Of a stretch of DNA of 64,000 nucleotides, positions 31,515-43,129 are shown one piece after another; within the stretch, counting starts at the first letter, position 1, and each line of letters begins with the position of its first letter. Location of the stretch: contig CM035807.1 in NCBI GenBank assembly GCA_020466095.1, forward strand, positions 61,819,812 through 61,883,811, in the 5' to 3' direction. Source of the stretch: Chlorops oryzae. Lineage: Eukaryota; Arthropoda; Insecta; Diptera; Chloropidae. A program made the position numbers and the translations under genes. The notes beneath the pieces are model-generated. The model was not told the DNA's origin. It searched no databases and saw nothing but the letters and a program-made list of their open reading frames with translations.

Positions 31515-32760
31515 TGTCATAATATTTCTGGCAATTTGACTGGAAACAGGCAGAGCTTTGTAATCGGCCTTGTGATGATACCAAATTGTGTTTTGACGAC
31601 GACAATGCGCACAAGACCATCATCTCCAGGGTGCACTTGAACGATTCTTCTTTTCCTCCGCTTAAATGGGGGCAGGTGTGTATCAAAGATGACGACGAAG
31701 TCGTCAACCTTCAAATTCGGTTGCGGCACCCTCCATTTATCTCTTTTATGTTAGTCAAAGAGATACTCCATTTTCCAACGTTGAGCGAAGCGGTGATGCA
31801 GAATCTTCACTTTCTCCCGTCGCGTAGTGAGCGGCAATTCGGCTAGTGATTCTTCTGGCCATGCAGTGAGGGGGGCTCCTCGAAGAAAATTTCCAGGCGT
31901 CAGCACCAGCAGGTCTGCGGGATTCTCTGACATCGGAGTGAGCGGGCGTGAATTCAAGACTCCTTCATTTCAAGCAAGCAACGTGGCGAATTCCTCAAAC
32001 GAGAACTTGTGACGCCCAGCCACTTTGACAAAATAAGTCTTGAAGCTTTTGACCGCCGCCTGCAATAGTCCACCTATGTGAGGTGTATGGGGCGGGATCA
32101 GATGCCCTTGCAGGGCTTATCTCCGTTGGAGGTCATCAGCGGCGTTTGATAGAAAGCTGGTGAATTCAAAATCTAAAAGGTTTTTGACGCCTATGAAATT
32201 TAAACCGTTGTCGGAGAATATTCGCCTGGACAGGCCGCGCCGCCCTACGAAACAATCAAATGCCGCTCGAAAGGATGCCGTGGATAATTTGGAGCACAGT
32301 TCCAGATGAACGGCCTTGGTGGCGAAACACACAAAAACGCTGACATAGCCCTTCAGATATGGTGCGGTTCGAAGAGTGGACGCCTTGATGTCCAATGGTT
32401 CGGCAAAATCGACGCCTGTATGGGTGAATGGTAGTGATAACGTTGATCTTTCCGCTGGCAACGGGGCCATGATTTGCGTCTTCACTCGTTGCTTATAGAT
32501 GGTGCACGTATGACAGCGAGTGATGCAGCTCTTGATTTTACGTTTCAATCGCGCGATGTAGAAATTCTGTCGCACCATGCGAAACATAAGTTTAGCGCCG
32601 CCATGCAAGAGCGCTTTGTGTACAAATTCCAAATACAAGTGGCAAAACATAGAGGCGGCAGGTATGATGATCGGATATCTCTCGTCTACCGTAATATCTG
32701 CATGAATCAGTCGTCCATTGACACGCACGAGACCGTCTTCATCAAGCATGAGATTTAGGG
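31515..32760 (-). pseudogene. Pao-3 integrase and DUF5641
   Basis: The zinc part is HKALLHGGAKLMFRMVRQNF with CITRCHTC (about 32,500-32,640). The core has HTGVDFAEP and FSDNGLNFIGV, but the third motif reads IGGLLQAAVKS (about 32,055-32,085), with Gln in place of the catalytic Glu. Stops lie at 32,117 and near 31,960. LNSRPLTPMSENPADL and TPGNFLRGAPL lead into DUF5641 (RWKMEYLFD, stop, then PPFKRRKRRIVQVHPGDDG) to 31,517. It is not functional. Confidence 0.85.
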
Positions 32761-34545
32761 GTAATAACGCACTTTTTCTCCCGAAGTACTTTCCTTCGCT
32801 TCAATCCTGATATTTGAGTGGATAGTGCAGGGTCTGCGAAAATAAAAATAAACGATTTTTCGCTAACGTCAGCTCATCTTGTGACAGAGTGAGTGTGGTG
32901 GGACTCGGTGCCATCTCTTTTCGCGCTTGTCTGTAGAAACGCATTTCATAGCCGATGACTCAAAGCGCTCGATCATATGATGAAAATCCAGCGAGTAATG
33001 ACGGTGAATGCGGATTCCACGAGCCATGACGGTCCTTGCCATCAAAGCGAATTTTCACAGAGATCCTGAGCTAGCATTCTTAGGGTATCCAAATCAGCTG
33101 GATTGGCTCGCGATCGCAAATGGCGCCATGGAGTGTTGCCAACGTTGGTCAGAATTTGGGAAATTCGATTGGCGGCGTAAGTTTTCTATGTATTCGGAGG
33201 ACGTTTCAACCATGCCAGCACGATCGAGGCGTCTGACCATAGAACCGTTTGATGTTCGTGAATATGAAGCTGAGCATTGATCGATTTAATTAGTCTGGAA
33301 AGAAGAACGGCGGCGCAGAGTTCGAGACGCGGTAGGCTGATAGTTTGCAACGGAGCCACCTTAGATTTCGCCGTAAGCAAGTGAGCATAAACTTCGTTGG
33401 GGCTCTCGATACGGAGGTAGAGTGCTGCACAATATGCTCGCTCCGATGCATCGCAGAATTCTTGGAGCTGAACTGTGACAGTAGGATCGTAGTGCACCCA
33501 TCTCGGAATTTGAATTTGCTCGATAAATGCCAAATCAATGACGAAAGCGTTCCAGCGTTCTAAAGCCTCACTCGACACCCGTTGATTCCATTCAGTGCCT
33601 TCGAGCAACAGCTGTTGCATAAGAACCTTGGCGCGGATGATGATCGGCATAAGCCATCCGGCTAGGTCGAATAATTTCGCGATATCAGACAAAATCTGTC
33701 GCTTGGTCGTCAACGATGCGGCAGAATGAGTGCTCAACTTGCATGAAAAACGATCAGCAATCGCGTTCAAGCGGATCCCCAGCTTTTTGGCGTCGCTGGC
33801 AGATGTTAATTTGAAAAACTCGGCATCCAGCAGGAGTGAAGATGCGACATCCTTTAATAGTTCGGCATGATTCGCGGTCATCTTCTTCAACGGAAATCCC
33901 GCAGAGCCGAGCGTACGAATGTGTTGCGTTCTTGCTGTATAGGCCGCTTCGAGTGTATGTCCGCCTGATAGGACGTCTTCGACGTATGTTTCATTCTTCA
34001 AATTGAATGCTGCTTGGGGAGCGTCGTGCGCTGAGTCGTTTGCTAATCGGTGAAGCGTTCGAATGGCCAAATATGGAGCACAGTTGACTCCAAACGTCAC
34101 GGTTTTTAAATTCATAATCCTTGATCGGTCCAGTCTCTTCATCGCGCTATATTAGGCGTTGAAATGCTCGATCATCTTCGTGCATCAGGATCTGTCGATA
34201 AATTTTTTCGATGTCACCATTGAATACGAAACGGTATAGGCGCCAGGTGAGGAGAAGGATGAGCAGATCCGCTTGTAGCACTGGTCCGACATGAAGCACA
34301 TCGTTCAGCGATAAGGATGACGAGGTTTTCTGTGACGCATTGAGAACGACGCGTACTTTGGTGGAGGTACTCTCTAGCTTCATCACTGCATGATGGGGAA
34401 GATAAAAAGAAAGGAAATTATTTTCGTGTATAATTTCAGAGTTGGAGCATGGCTCCATGTGATCATATTTTAGATACTCAGATAGCACCGAGTTATAGGT
34501 GTCACGCATTAGAGGCTGCCTGGAAAGCCTTCTTTCCAAGCTCAT
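32761..34545 (-). pseudogene. Pao-3 reverse transcriptase and RNase H
   Basis: RT N-terminal half (34,545-34,147): YLPHHAVMKLES, TKVRVVLNASQK, DIEKIYRQI. A stop at 34,147 follows FQRLI. The second half (34,142-33,186) has TVTFGVNCAPYLA and the catalytic site as ETYVEDVLSGG, where the first Asp of YVDD is Glu. RNase H: LQEFCDASERAYCAALY, RLELCAAVLLSRL and LWSDASIVLAW. The frame breaks at 33,186 and only scattered matches continue to integrase. The other Pao copies here keep YVDD or FVDD. Confidence 0.87.
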
Positions 34546-35274
34546 GTATTGCGTTGACGCCCCGAACCGTGACGAGCCTAAGTTTAAGGCGGACTTGGCG
34601 AACTCGACCTAACATGGCAAACGTACGACGTATCGACCATATGAGTTTCGAACAGTAGTCTCTTCTTGTTCCCAAAACGATTTGAGTAGCTCGGAGAGCG
34701 ACTCATGGGTATCTCCGGAGGAGACCTGCGTCGTAAGCGCTTCGGTGGATTTGCTGGCGATGGGCCCACTCAACTACCACCCGAACACTGAATTTTGTGC
34801 TACAAGACTCCCTCCGACATTCATTTTGACTCCAGGTCGTAGTAATTAAGGCATAATATCGAAGCCGATGACCATATCGATGCGGCCTGGATTCATGAAA
34901 TGGGAGTCGGCGAGCTCAAGCGATGAAAGCTCTTGGAGATCCATGGTAGAGACCCGCTTGGCTGGAAGCCAATTTGTCAACTTTGGTAACACCACGGCGT
35001 CGATGTGATCCTCGAACGTAGAACGAGGCAACGCGAGCATTATGGAACACTCTTTTTTCGCTACTTGAGTTCATTGGCCGCCCATGCCGGATACGTTGTA
35101 TACTTTCGGTGTGGTTAGAAGATTCAATTGGAGCTGCATCCGTTGCGTAATAAATGTCCTTTGAGATCCTTGGTCGAGAAGGGCTCGCACTAAAAAGCGC
35201 TCTCCTTGATGCAATATGTGTGTGAGCGCGATCGGCAAAAGTACTGAGCGTCTGGCTAATCGATACGTGCGCAT
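34546..35274 (-). pseudogene. Pao-3 protease (DUF1758-type)
   Basis: FLVRALLDQGSQRTFITQRM (about 35,130-35,190) has the DQG active site. Stop at 35,071. The same frame then continues with LELADSHFMNPGRIDMVIGFDI, the second conserved half, to 34,846. Only loosely conserved sequence lies between there and RT. Confidence 0.8.
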
Positions 35275-36619
35275 GTCCTTGCGAAGTAGAGGCTCCGTCG
35301 GCGGTTACAAAATTCGAAGTCTTCGGTGGCGCGGAAGCCTGCGCCGGATGGCTCGTCGTAGACGGGCCGTCAGCCTGAAGAGGCGTCGGTATGGTTGAAG
35401 ATCCTTGACCTTTTTGTGTAGCCGTTGGATTTGGAAAATGAAGAAGCGTATGATGCGATTTTTTGCACTTTGCGCAACGGAAAGCACTATTACGTTTTGC
35501 TTTTCGATGACCAGCCGAGAGGCAGTTGAGACATCGATGGTGCTGCGAAACAGCCTGGACACGTTCATCGACCGACATCTTGAGAAAAACATCACATTGA
35601 CATAGAGGATGGTCGCCGCGACAGAGGACGCAGACTCCGTTGGTCCACTCTTGGGCAAGAAACACGTTCGTCGAAGGCACGTCGGGTTTTACAGCGCGAT
35701 GGGGAGCCCCTAATGCATTAAAGCTGGAAAGGCGTTCAACAACCTCATAGCGTTTAGTCAAAAAAGCATTCATTTGTGGCCACGTTGGCACCTCTCGATG
35801 TGACGCCAGTGACTGTTCCCAATGTGCGATCGTTTGCGCCAAAAGACGCCTGGAACAGAAATGAACGAGGAGGGAGTCTAAAATATCCACGACTCCATGA
35901 CTTTTCAGCATTTTGAGTCAATCGTTGACGGTTGTCTGTATGCGCAGGATTCCTTCTGGGGTTCCATCTTTGATAGCAGGCAGGTCGAATAAATTTATTA
36001 ATTGGTGATCTACGAGGATGCGTTTGTTTTCATATCGCGCCTTGAGAGCTTCACACGCATGCGAAAAGTTGTCGCCACACATCGTATAGCCTTTAACTAT
36101 AGCGCCCGCTACTCCTCTCGTCTTGCTTCGCAGATGGTATAGCTTTTGCACCGGTGGCAGCCGAGGATAATTAACACAAACCGCGGTGAACATATCTCGA
36201 AATGCCGGCCATTCACTATAGCCACCAGAAGAAACTTCAGTATCACACGGTGGTACCCTGATAAAATTGTCATCTCCATGAAAGTCGTTAGGTGAAGGAG
36301 TCACTCGAGTGCTCGACAGCGGTGGATGCTGGGGGGCATTTTCTCGTAATATCTCTTGAAGCGTAGCTCTGGCTATCATCTGAAGATCGCGACACTAGTG
36401 ACAACTAATTTCCGCTGAATCGGCCGCTTCTGGACTCCAACCTCCTTTATCGACCGCTGCTCGATACGTTTGACGCACTTTATTCCAATCGTACAACAGT
36501 TGTTCGATTTTAATCTCCAGCAATTTCTCGCTTTGATTCATCGGATCGCTGTTCATGGCTGCATCGCACATGTTCTTCAGCTCAGCTACCGCGGAGTTAA
36601 AATGCCGTAAGGGATCCAT
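35275..36619 (-). pseudogene. Pao-3 gag
   Basis: Begins MDPLRHFNSAVAELKN at 36,619. In-frame stops lie at 36,395 and 35,918. The DUF1759 part shows YSEWPAFRDMF and ARYENKRILVDHQL. The zinc array (about 35,430-35,610) has CVLCRGDHPLCQC and CLNCLSAGHRKAKR, where the last position should be Cys, then CAKCKKSHHTLLH. A Ser/Thr/Pro-rich linker follows and the frame changes near 35,275 into protease. Confidence 0.85.
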
Positions 36620-37864
36620 GTTGTTTACGAATCTTGATCACGAAACCCGATTCTGACGATATAACCTTTTGTAAAATTTAACGCAAACTCGATTAAGTGC
36701 ACCGTTCGAAGTAGAGCGAACTTAAATAACCGTCGTCTGTGATATGAGCTGGATGCCCTTTTTGAAAAACAAAGATATAAAAACCGCGGCAGAACAGGAA
36801 TGGTCACTTCAGTAGTACACTACAAGTGATAGAAATGGCAACCGCAGTGCGTATATGCGACCAGTGCCGACCGTAGCGTTCCTGAAATTTGTTAACCTTC
36901 ACCCTCGCAACACTCCACAGATTTCCTGCAACCCCAAATTCAATTAAAGAGAAACAAATCGATTCAATAAATTCATTAATATTAAAATTCGAATAATTTA
37001 TTTGTTCGGAAAAACACAGCATAAAAATTTCAAACTCCCTGCGTGACCGACTTCTTTACGCACTGATAGCAGCGCACCAATATCGACGCATATACCTATG
37101 TCCTATTGTCTGCACGGCTACGTAACCGACCGCCAAACAGCGGCGCTAACATACAACGTGCTTGAAACTCTTTCCTTCTTGTTTCGAGCGTGCACGCTTG
37201 ATCGATATATGGTCGATGTTCGATCGCTACTGCTTAAGAGATTGGTCGCAACTTTCGACACACTGTGGCGAAGCTGACCTACGCAAAAAATAGGACGGTG
37301 TGCTTCTCACGATGCCCATATGTATATATGTACATATGTATGTAGATGTGTCAGCTCGCATGCACGGGTGCTTGCTATGGACGACTGCGCGGTGTTTTTT
37401 GTTCAAAATCACAACAAAATCCTCACGCAGAAAGAGCGCGTAAAGCAATAAAACGGTTTCGTAGAGCCCTTCAGAGAACCTCAAAAAAGGAAAAAAACCA
37501 ATTCGCTCGCCGGCCGATTCTCTCTTTTCGTTCTTAACTACCGGGAACGAGAAAACGACAACTAGATCGCACGTCGCCTGGCTACTATGTTGCTGTTGTA
37601 GTCACACTATTGTGTCTTACCCAAAAAAACCACGGTTTACACTGACAGGCAAACGGGTATGCTAGCAATATGAAATGCTGTAGTCATAGGGAAAGGGGGG
37701 ATTGTCCACGATTCTATTGCGTGCTACCCTGCATGTGCTGTGACCGCTAATCGGTGTCCTTGAAACTGTACTAGGGCGACTGAAGGTCAGAGGCGTAATG
37801 CACGTGGCACTCTTTCTCACTTCTACCGAGATTGGTCCACCGGAGCCGATTCCAGGCTCCTGGC
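36620..37864 (-). other. Pao-3 5' leader
   Basis: About 1.25 kb between primer site and gag without a supported ORF. It has a short TATG/TACATA microsatellite at about 37,315-37,350. Confidence 0.6.
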
Positions 37865-37878
37865 ACGGGATCGCCAAA
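37862..37878 (-). promoter_or_regulatory. Primer-binding site region of Pao-3
   Basis: Minus reading after the LTR end is TTTGGCGATCCCGTGCC. It differs from the TGGTGACCCC sites of Pao-2 and Pao-4, so the primer tRNA is probably different. Confidence 0.6.
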
Positions 37879-38432
37879 TGTTGAGGTGAGGGAGAGTAAG
37901 AAAGGGACGCACCTGTGTTTTCCGGATCGGCGTGTTGCTCTGGCGAGTTGCGGGAGATGCTTTTCTTGCGTTTTGTGTGTCGATTGCGCGACGCGATTGT
38001 TGGGTTTTCTTTTTTTTTTTTTTTTTTTTCTTTTTGTTAGTAAGTGGTTAATGAGTTTTTTATTCAATATAAAATTGGAGGCCTTCGTGGCGTCTTACAT
38101 ATAGAAAGAAAAAATAAAAAAGAAAAAAACACGGGCCTTCTTGGCTATTTCTTATTATTATCTTATTATTAGTTCACTGTTCTTTTCCTTTTTTTCACTT
38201 AATACGTTTCTACATTTTTGTTTAATGTTTTTTTTTTATTGGTTTGATTTTACGATTTTGAAAATATATTCGGAGGTGCGGAGCGGCGATGCGCGCGTTA
38301 ACAGAGGCGACCGAAAAAAAGTGAAGAGTTGTCGCTGGATTTCGAGCTGTTGAACCAGAGAGAGAGCAAAGTTTCGTTAAGTAGTTCTGAATAAGGGCTC
38401 GTCTGCATAGCGACTATGGCGAAAAACGGACA
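37879..38432 (-). repeat. 5' LTR of Pao-3 (554 bp)
   Basis: Matches 30,209-30,720 in order, with a longer T run and a ~30-bp extra GC-rich block. Confidence 0.9.
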
Positions 38433-38654
38433 ACCCTTTTGGTATTAATTTGGTAAACTGGCAAAAAAGATTTTTGTGAATGAACCATGTATGTATGTAT
38501 GATGTATATTTTTGAGTGCAATTTCTTTGGTTTGTTAATCGCGCGACATAAGTTCAGAAATTTATGATTTACTTATGTCGTAATATGTAAGCATGTGCAT
38601 GCTTGTAATGGATATTCATGCAAATACTTTTTCGATGTGTGAATATGTACATTA
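38433..38654. other. Spacer between Pao-3 and the foldback element
   Basis: No gene. Short TATG repeats at about 38,487-38,505. It ends in TTA (38,652-38,654), the left copy of the foldback target duplication. Confidence 0.5.
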
Positions 38655-39791
38655 GAGCTGGGCGCGTGACGTGAATTTTACAGTGTCACGATGTGTCACT
38701 GCTACTCGCGGCGTGAGCGTGATATGAAAATCACGAAAAGTCCGTGCATGTGCGTGAGTAAGTAAATCGTAAATTTTACCGTACGTGAGAGAAATATCAC
38801 GCACGCACGGAATACTCACGAATATAAAAGTATTCATAAATGGAAAGTAGGCATTGAGTAGGATAAATATAATATATCGTCAGCAAAAAAATTGTAAATT
38901 GTGTTTGCTATTCATGAATTCATTTCATTCATTGAATTGAGCTCACGGTGAATGGACCGATGAAAAAGCAGATCATTGAAAATGATTTGAAAAACGATCC
39001 ATCGGATCCTCGGTATACATTTTTTACGCCGGCGAAATCGTAAAGAAGTTTACGCATACCTTTTCCTCAGCCAAATTATATTAAACCATTACCCTAACAA
39101 AAATTCCTATCGTTTTCATTGTTCTAGCTTGGATATCTAGTTATACCTTATCTGTTCCTCGATTTAGCTTCTCAAACTCGAAATTATTATTAAGCACAAA
39201 ATTTTCGCGAATGGTGGTCATGGTCAAATTTTAAACCGTTAGAGGACCATTTGTCTAGCTGCGAAATACTCAGTTCAAAATAGTGAAAATCAAATTTTTG
39301 CAAATTTGGCAAAATGTGGTCATGGTCAAATTTTGACCATAAGTGACGACTTGAATTGGTGGTGGTAAAGGGGGCGAAAATCGACACCCCTTTGGGTTAA
39401 AAAAGTGACAAAAAAGCGCGATTTGCGGACCGGTTGCCATTTTTCAGGGTAGAGAAACGGATATCTGAGCAAAAAATCATTTGCTGCCACCTGTGGGAGG
39501 TGGTGATTTCGCCGGCGTAAAAATTGAATTTTTCAAATCATTTTCAACTTCATTTTTCATTTTCACTAGCAAAAGCAATCTAAAATATTTTTGCTGACGA
39601 TATATTATATACAGCCTACTTTTAATTTATGAATATTATTATTTTCGTGAGTATTCCGTGCGTGCGTGATATTTCTCTCACGCACGGTTAAAATCACGAT
39701 TTTCTTACTCACGCACATGCACGGATATTTTCGTGAGCGTGCGTTTATTATTTTATTAGCGTGCGTCATAAATTCCTCACGCACCCAGCTC
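38655..39791. mobile_element. Foldback/long-TIR non-autonomous DNA element (1,137 bp)
   Basis: GAGCTGGG at 38,655 mirrors CCCAGCTC ending at 39,791, with TTA on both sides. The arms stay complementary far inward: 38,655-38,890 against 39,585-39,791, and again GCCGGCGAAATC (39,029-39,039) against GATTTCGCCGGC (39,505-39,516). The outer arms are packed with CGTGA/TCACG words, like subterminal transposase sites. No ORF is present. The TTA duplication suggests a PIF/Harbinger-type source, which is not proven. Confidence 0.82.
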
Positions 39792-39794
39792 TTA

Positions 39795-40298
39795 TGTACA
39801 TATACTTTTCAAATTATTTGGTATTGTCTTTATGCTTCTTCAAAAATTATGTGCACTTTTGCCTAAAAAATTTAGTTTTAATTATTGAGTTTTTCTTTTG
39901 AATCTTACCTTTTACATTACCATTGCACCGCTATTCCACTTCCTTCATGTTTGGAAAAATTGGAAGATCATTTCTTGCTTAAGGTCGCGTTGATTTTTTA
40001 AAATCTGCTCTTTAAAAGTAGTAAAAAAAAATCGTATAAGTTAATGTGCCCCTGAGAGTGTTTGTCGGTCTCGGTATGTATTAAGTTTGTGTGTTTTTAT
40101 GTGTATTAAGTTTGTGAGAGCTTTGTCCGCTGTGAATGAAATGAAAATGTGTGTTTGTGCGTTCGTGCACATTATATTGATTCGTTTTTTTTTCCAAAAT
40201 CGGACTGCAAATTATAATCGGTCGCGGCAAATTGATACTGGCAAAAGAAATTTTTATTGTTATTCCAAATTTATGTTTTTTTTTCGATTTCTGCTTAG
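39795..40298. other. Unassigned stretch left of Gypsy-3
   Basis: No gene or repeat recognised. It may be 3' sequence of Gypsy-3, since integrase ends at its border. Confidence 0.4.
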
Positions 40299-41391
40299 TT
40301 ATTGAATTTCGAGCTTTGGAAGAATTCTTATTCTTTTCTGCTCTTTATTTGTTGATGGTGCAGTTTTATTAAGTTTTTGTGGAATGTTTTTTCTTTTCCT
40401 TTGATTTTCAATTTTACATGCACCGGCTATGGAATTGATACAATCGAATAAGGGCCTTCCCAAATAGGTGAGAATTAATTTTTTCGGTTTTGATTCTTTA
40501 GCCAAACTTAGTCTCCTGTTTGAAATCGTCTTACTTTTGAGCCCTTATCGTAGTATCGCTTTGATTTTTCTTTGGCTATTTTTTGATTCTCTCGGACAAG
40601 TTGATGGGTGCGCTGCATTTGATATTTTAATATTTTTGAGAAATCGTCGGCTTTCTACAGTAGCTCCGGTCTTCTTTTTAGGTTAAGTGGAATATCGGCT
40701 TCAAATCCAAAAAATATTTTGCAGGGTGTTTGTTTGGTTGATGAGTGGACTGTATTGTTGTGTACGTGCATAGAATGGTGCAGCCACTCATACGAATTTG
40801 TGCCATCCTCGTTGACAAAATTTCGTAGAAATTCTGCAAGCGGTCGGTGGCTCCTTTCGAAGGCCCGATTAGCTTGCGGGTGGTATGGGGAGGTTTGAGA
40901 CTTCTTTATTCCGAGAATTTTACATACTTCGTTAAACAATTTTGAGGTGAAATTTGTGCCATTGTCGGTATTCAACACTTAAGGTATTTGAAATTTCGAT
41001 ATTATTTCGTTGAAAAATGCTCTTGACACTGTTGCGGCTTCTCCATCAGCGATTGCTGTGCAGACGAAGAATTTTGAAAAATCGTCTATAAAGGTCAGAC
41101 TGTACCTGTTCTTTGGTGCCGATTTCGGCAGGGGACCCACTATATATATACCTTATTGAAAGGACCCTGTGCCACATCTGTGAGTACCATTGGCATCCTC
41201 TTCACCTTGGAACACTTGTTTTGTTGGCATTTTTTGCAATTCTTTACATAATCCCTGATCTGTCTTTGCATGCCGCTCCATTTATACTGCCGTCCAATGC
41301 GGAAATATGTCTTCAGTGCCCCTTTATGTCCTCCTAATGGTCCGACGTGAAAATATCTGAGGACTTTGTCGATATCCTTTTTGTTGGTCAA
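40299..41391 (-). pseudogene. Gypsy-3 integrase
   Basis: The zinc part is HVGPLGGHKGALKTYF with CKKCQQNKC (about 41,215-41,345). Stops and shifts occur between 41,140 and 40,980, through the first catalytic Asp region. NTDNGTNFTSKLF gives the second Asp and FERSHRPLAEF the Glu (40,840-40,975). After a stop at 40,655 the tail reads RYYDKGSKVRRFQTGD and a weak GPY-like region to TAA 40,299. Unlike Gypsy-1, the YYDKGSK junction is uninterrupted, which confirms the Pao-2 target sequence. Confidence 0.83.
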
Positions 41392-41911
41392 AAATACCGC
41401 TAAGTCCTTGGCGTGCGGCTGTGCTGTGATGGATATGTCTTCTTTTTCGTTTTTGGGTGTAATTTCTCTTTACTTTTTTGACCCCTCTTGTCTGTTGTTT
41501 GTTTTTGACCTCGGTTTTACTGATATCATAGCACTTTCATACGGTAAGTGACTTAGCGCGTCAGAGTTCATGTTCGATTTTCCTGCTTTGTAACAAATTT
41601 CGAACTCAAATTCCGAGAGCTTATGGCGGAATCTCGCCAATCGGGATTTCTGATCTTTAAAATTTGCTATGCCTTTTAAGGGTTTGTTGTCTGTGTAAAC
41701 CGTAAATGGGCGGCCTAAATGGTAGCAACGGACATTTTTTGTCGCCCATACAATGGCTAGGAATTCCTTTTCGATTGTCGAGTACCTTTTTTCCGTTGCG
41801 TGTAACGCTCCGTTTGCAAACGCAATTGGCTGGTTGTCGCCCGGCTCGCCTTGTGAGAGTACCGCTATTAGCGTTTCGGTACCTGCATCTGTTGTTAACA
41901 GGAATGGCTTA
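41392..41911 (-). pseudogene. Gypsy-3 RNase H
   Basis: TDAGTETLIAVLSQGEPG, TEKRYSTIEKEFLAIVWATKN and VYTDNKPLKGIANF are recognisable on the minus strand, followed by NSDALSHLPYE. The first codons are cut off by the MITE insertion. A TDN replaces the usual TDH. Confidence 0.78.
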
Positions 41912-42319
41912 AGGTGCTCTCACACAATATGTATCGAGCAACATGACCTGTCAAATATGCCACAAGCGAAGCTGGCATGTCGTGTGAATGCAAGAATGTC
42001 GATACATATGACTGAGCCACATGGCTGTGCATCTTCCTTTTTCCGATTTTCAAACTAATTTGATAATCGTATGTGTGCACACGCGAAAACAGCTGTTTTC
42101 GTTTAAAAATAAAAATTGCGCGAAATGGAGTCGGCAAAGGTAAATATAGTTTGTTTTTTAATAAATTGATAATTTTAAAACAAAGGAATTAATCGACATG
42201 ACATATATGTGTCGTGTGAGTGCAAAAAAGACAATGCATGTTCCAAACCAATTTTGACAGGAATACGAAATTAAATTTGACAGGTCATATTGCTCGATAC
42301 ATATTGTGTGAGAGCACCA
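41912..42319. mobile_element. 408-bp MITE with 46-bp inverted ends and TTA duplication
   Basis: The left end AGGTGCTCTCACACAATATG mirrors the right end TGGTGCTCTCACACAATATG (read on minus). About 46 bp are complementary with three or four mismatches. TTA flanks both sides (41,909-41,911 and 42,320-42,322). The gypsy reading frame resumes across it when compared with Gypsy-1. No ORF. TTA duplication fits PIF/Harbinger-type MITEs. Confidence 0.9.
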
Positions 42320-42322
42320 TTA

Positions 42323-43123
42323 GTAAAATCTGCGCACTTCAAAAGCGGTGGTTTGGTGATTGCAGTTTTAATTTTTTGCACCGCATTTTCGCATTCCCTT
42401 GTCCACAAAAAATCGCTGTCCTTTCTCAGTAGAGATGTTAATGGCGTCAAAAGTTCCGCTGCGTTCGGTATGAACTTTCTCTAATAGTTCGCAAATCCCA
42501 AGAAAGCCTGCAACTCCTTCTTGTTTTTGGGAATTGGGAATTTTTCCATGCATTCTACTTTCCCAGGGTCTGGTCGAACTCCTTGATTGGAACACTTGTG
42601 ACCCATATAGACCACTTTCTTTCGCAAAAACTGACATTTTTCATCTGAATTTTCAGTTGGTTTTCCCGCAGAGCTTGTAGCACCTTTCGTAGTCTGAGTT
42701 AATGCTGTTCTAGGTTGCTCCCATAAATGACTATATCAACTAGGTAAACGAAACAATCAGTTCCCTGCAGGCCGGTATGGGCGCTGTTCGTGATTCGTTG
42801 CACAGCCGCCGGCGCTCCCGAGAGTCCAAATGGCATTCGCACGAATTCGTGGTGTCATAATCCTGTGCTGAAAGCTGTTTTACCTCTAGCCTTTTCGTCT
42901 ACCAGTACCTGGTGATATCCGCTTGCCAGATCTAAGGTAGTAAAAAATCGGCTACAACCCAGTTGGTCGAGGATCTCATCGATTCGTGGTATAGGCAATA
43001 CCTGTTTCATTGTGATTTCGTTCAGTTGGCGGAAATCTGCTATCAATCGCCATTTCTTTTTCCCGTCCGATCCTGTTTTTTTCGGGACTAGGATAATTGG
43101 TGCGTTCTGGTCATTCTGAAAAC
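42323..43123 (-). pseudogene. Gypsy-3 reverse transcriptase with altered catalytic site
   Basis: Minus reading NAPIILVPKK, WRLIADFRQLNEITMKQ, FFTTLDLASGYHQV, a stop at 42,855, then EFVRMPFGLSGAPAAVQR. The catalytic box reads FVYLVDIVIYG (about 42,715-42,745), with Val for the first Asp of YLDD. The thumb/connection region continues with breaks to 42,323. It starts abruptly at 43,123. Confidence 0.82.
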
Positions 43124-43129
43124 CTATTT

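Larger units (their letters stand above)
30209..38432 (-). mobile_element. Pao-3: BEL/Pao element with an extra zinc-knuckle ORF after integrase
   Basis: LTRs at 30,209-30,720 and 37,879-38,432, both TGTTGAGG...GGACA on the + strand. The primer site is next to the high copy, so it is in minus orientation. Gag, zinc knuckle, protease, RT, RNase H, integrase and DUF5641 lie in normal order, with a further ORF between DUF5641 and the 3' LTR. Many stops and frameshifts, plus lost catalytic residues in RT and integrase, show it is old. The flanks ACACC and ACCCT do not match, so no target duplication is evident. Confidence 0.92.
40299..43123 (-). mobile_element. Gypsy-3: pol remnant of an errantivirus-like gypsy element, related to Gypsy-1
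   Basis: RT, RNase H and integrase lie in minus order without gag, protease, env or recognisable LTRs. Its RNase H and integrase are very similar to Gypsy-1 (QTPCKI, HVHNNTVHSSTK, DKGSK shared). A 408-bp MITE sits between RT-RNase H connection and RNase H. Tandem repeats replace everything upstream of RT at 43,124. Confidence 0.85.

Noticed and set aside
37227..38104. Small ORFs around the Pao-3 5' LTR and leader
   Set aside because: Not conserved between the two LTRs and without motifs.
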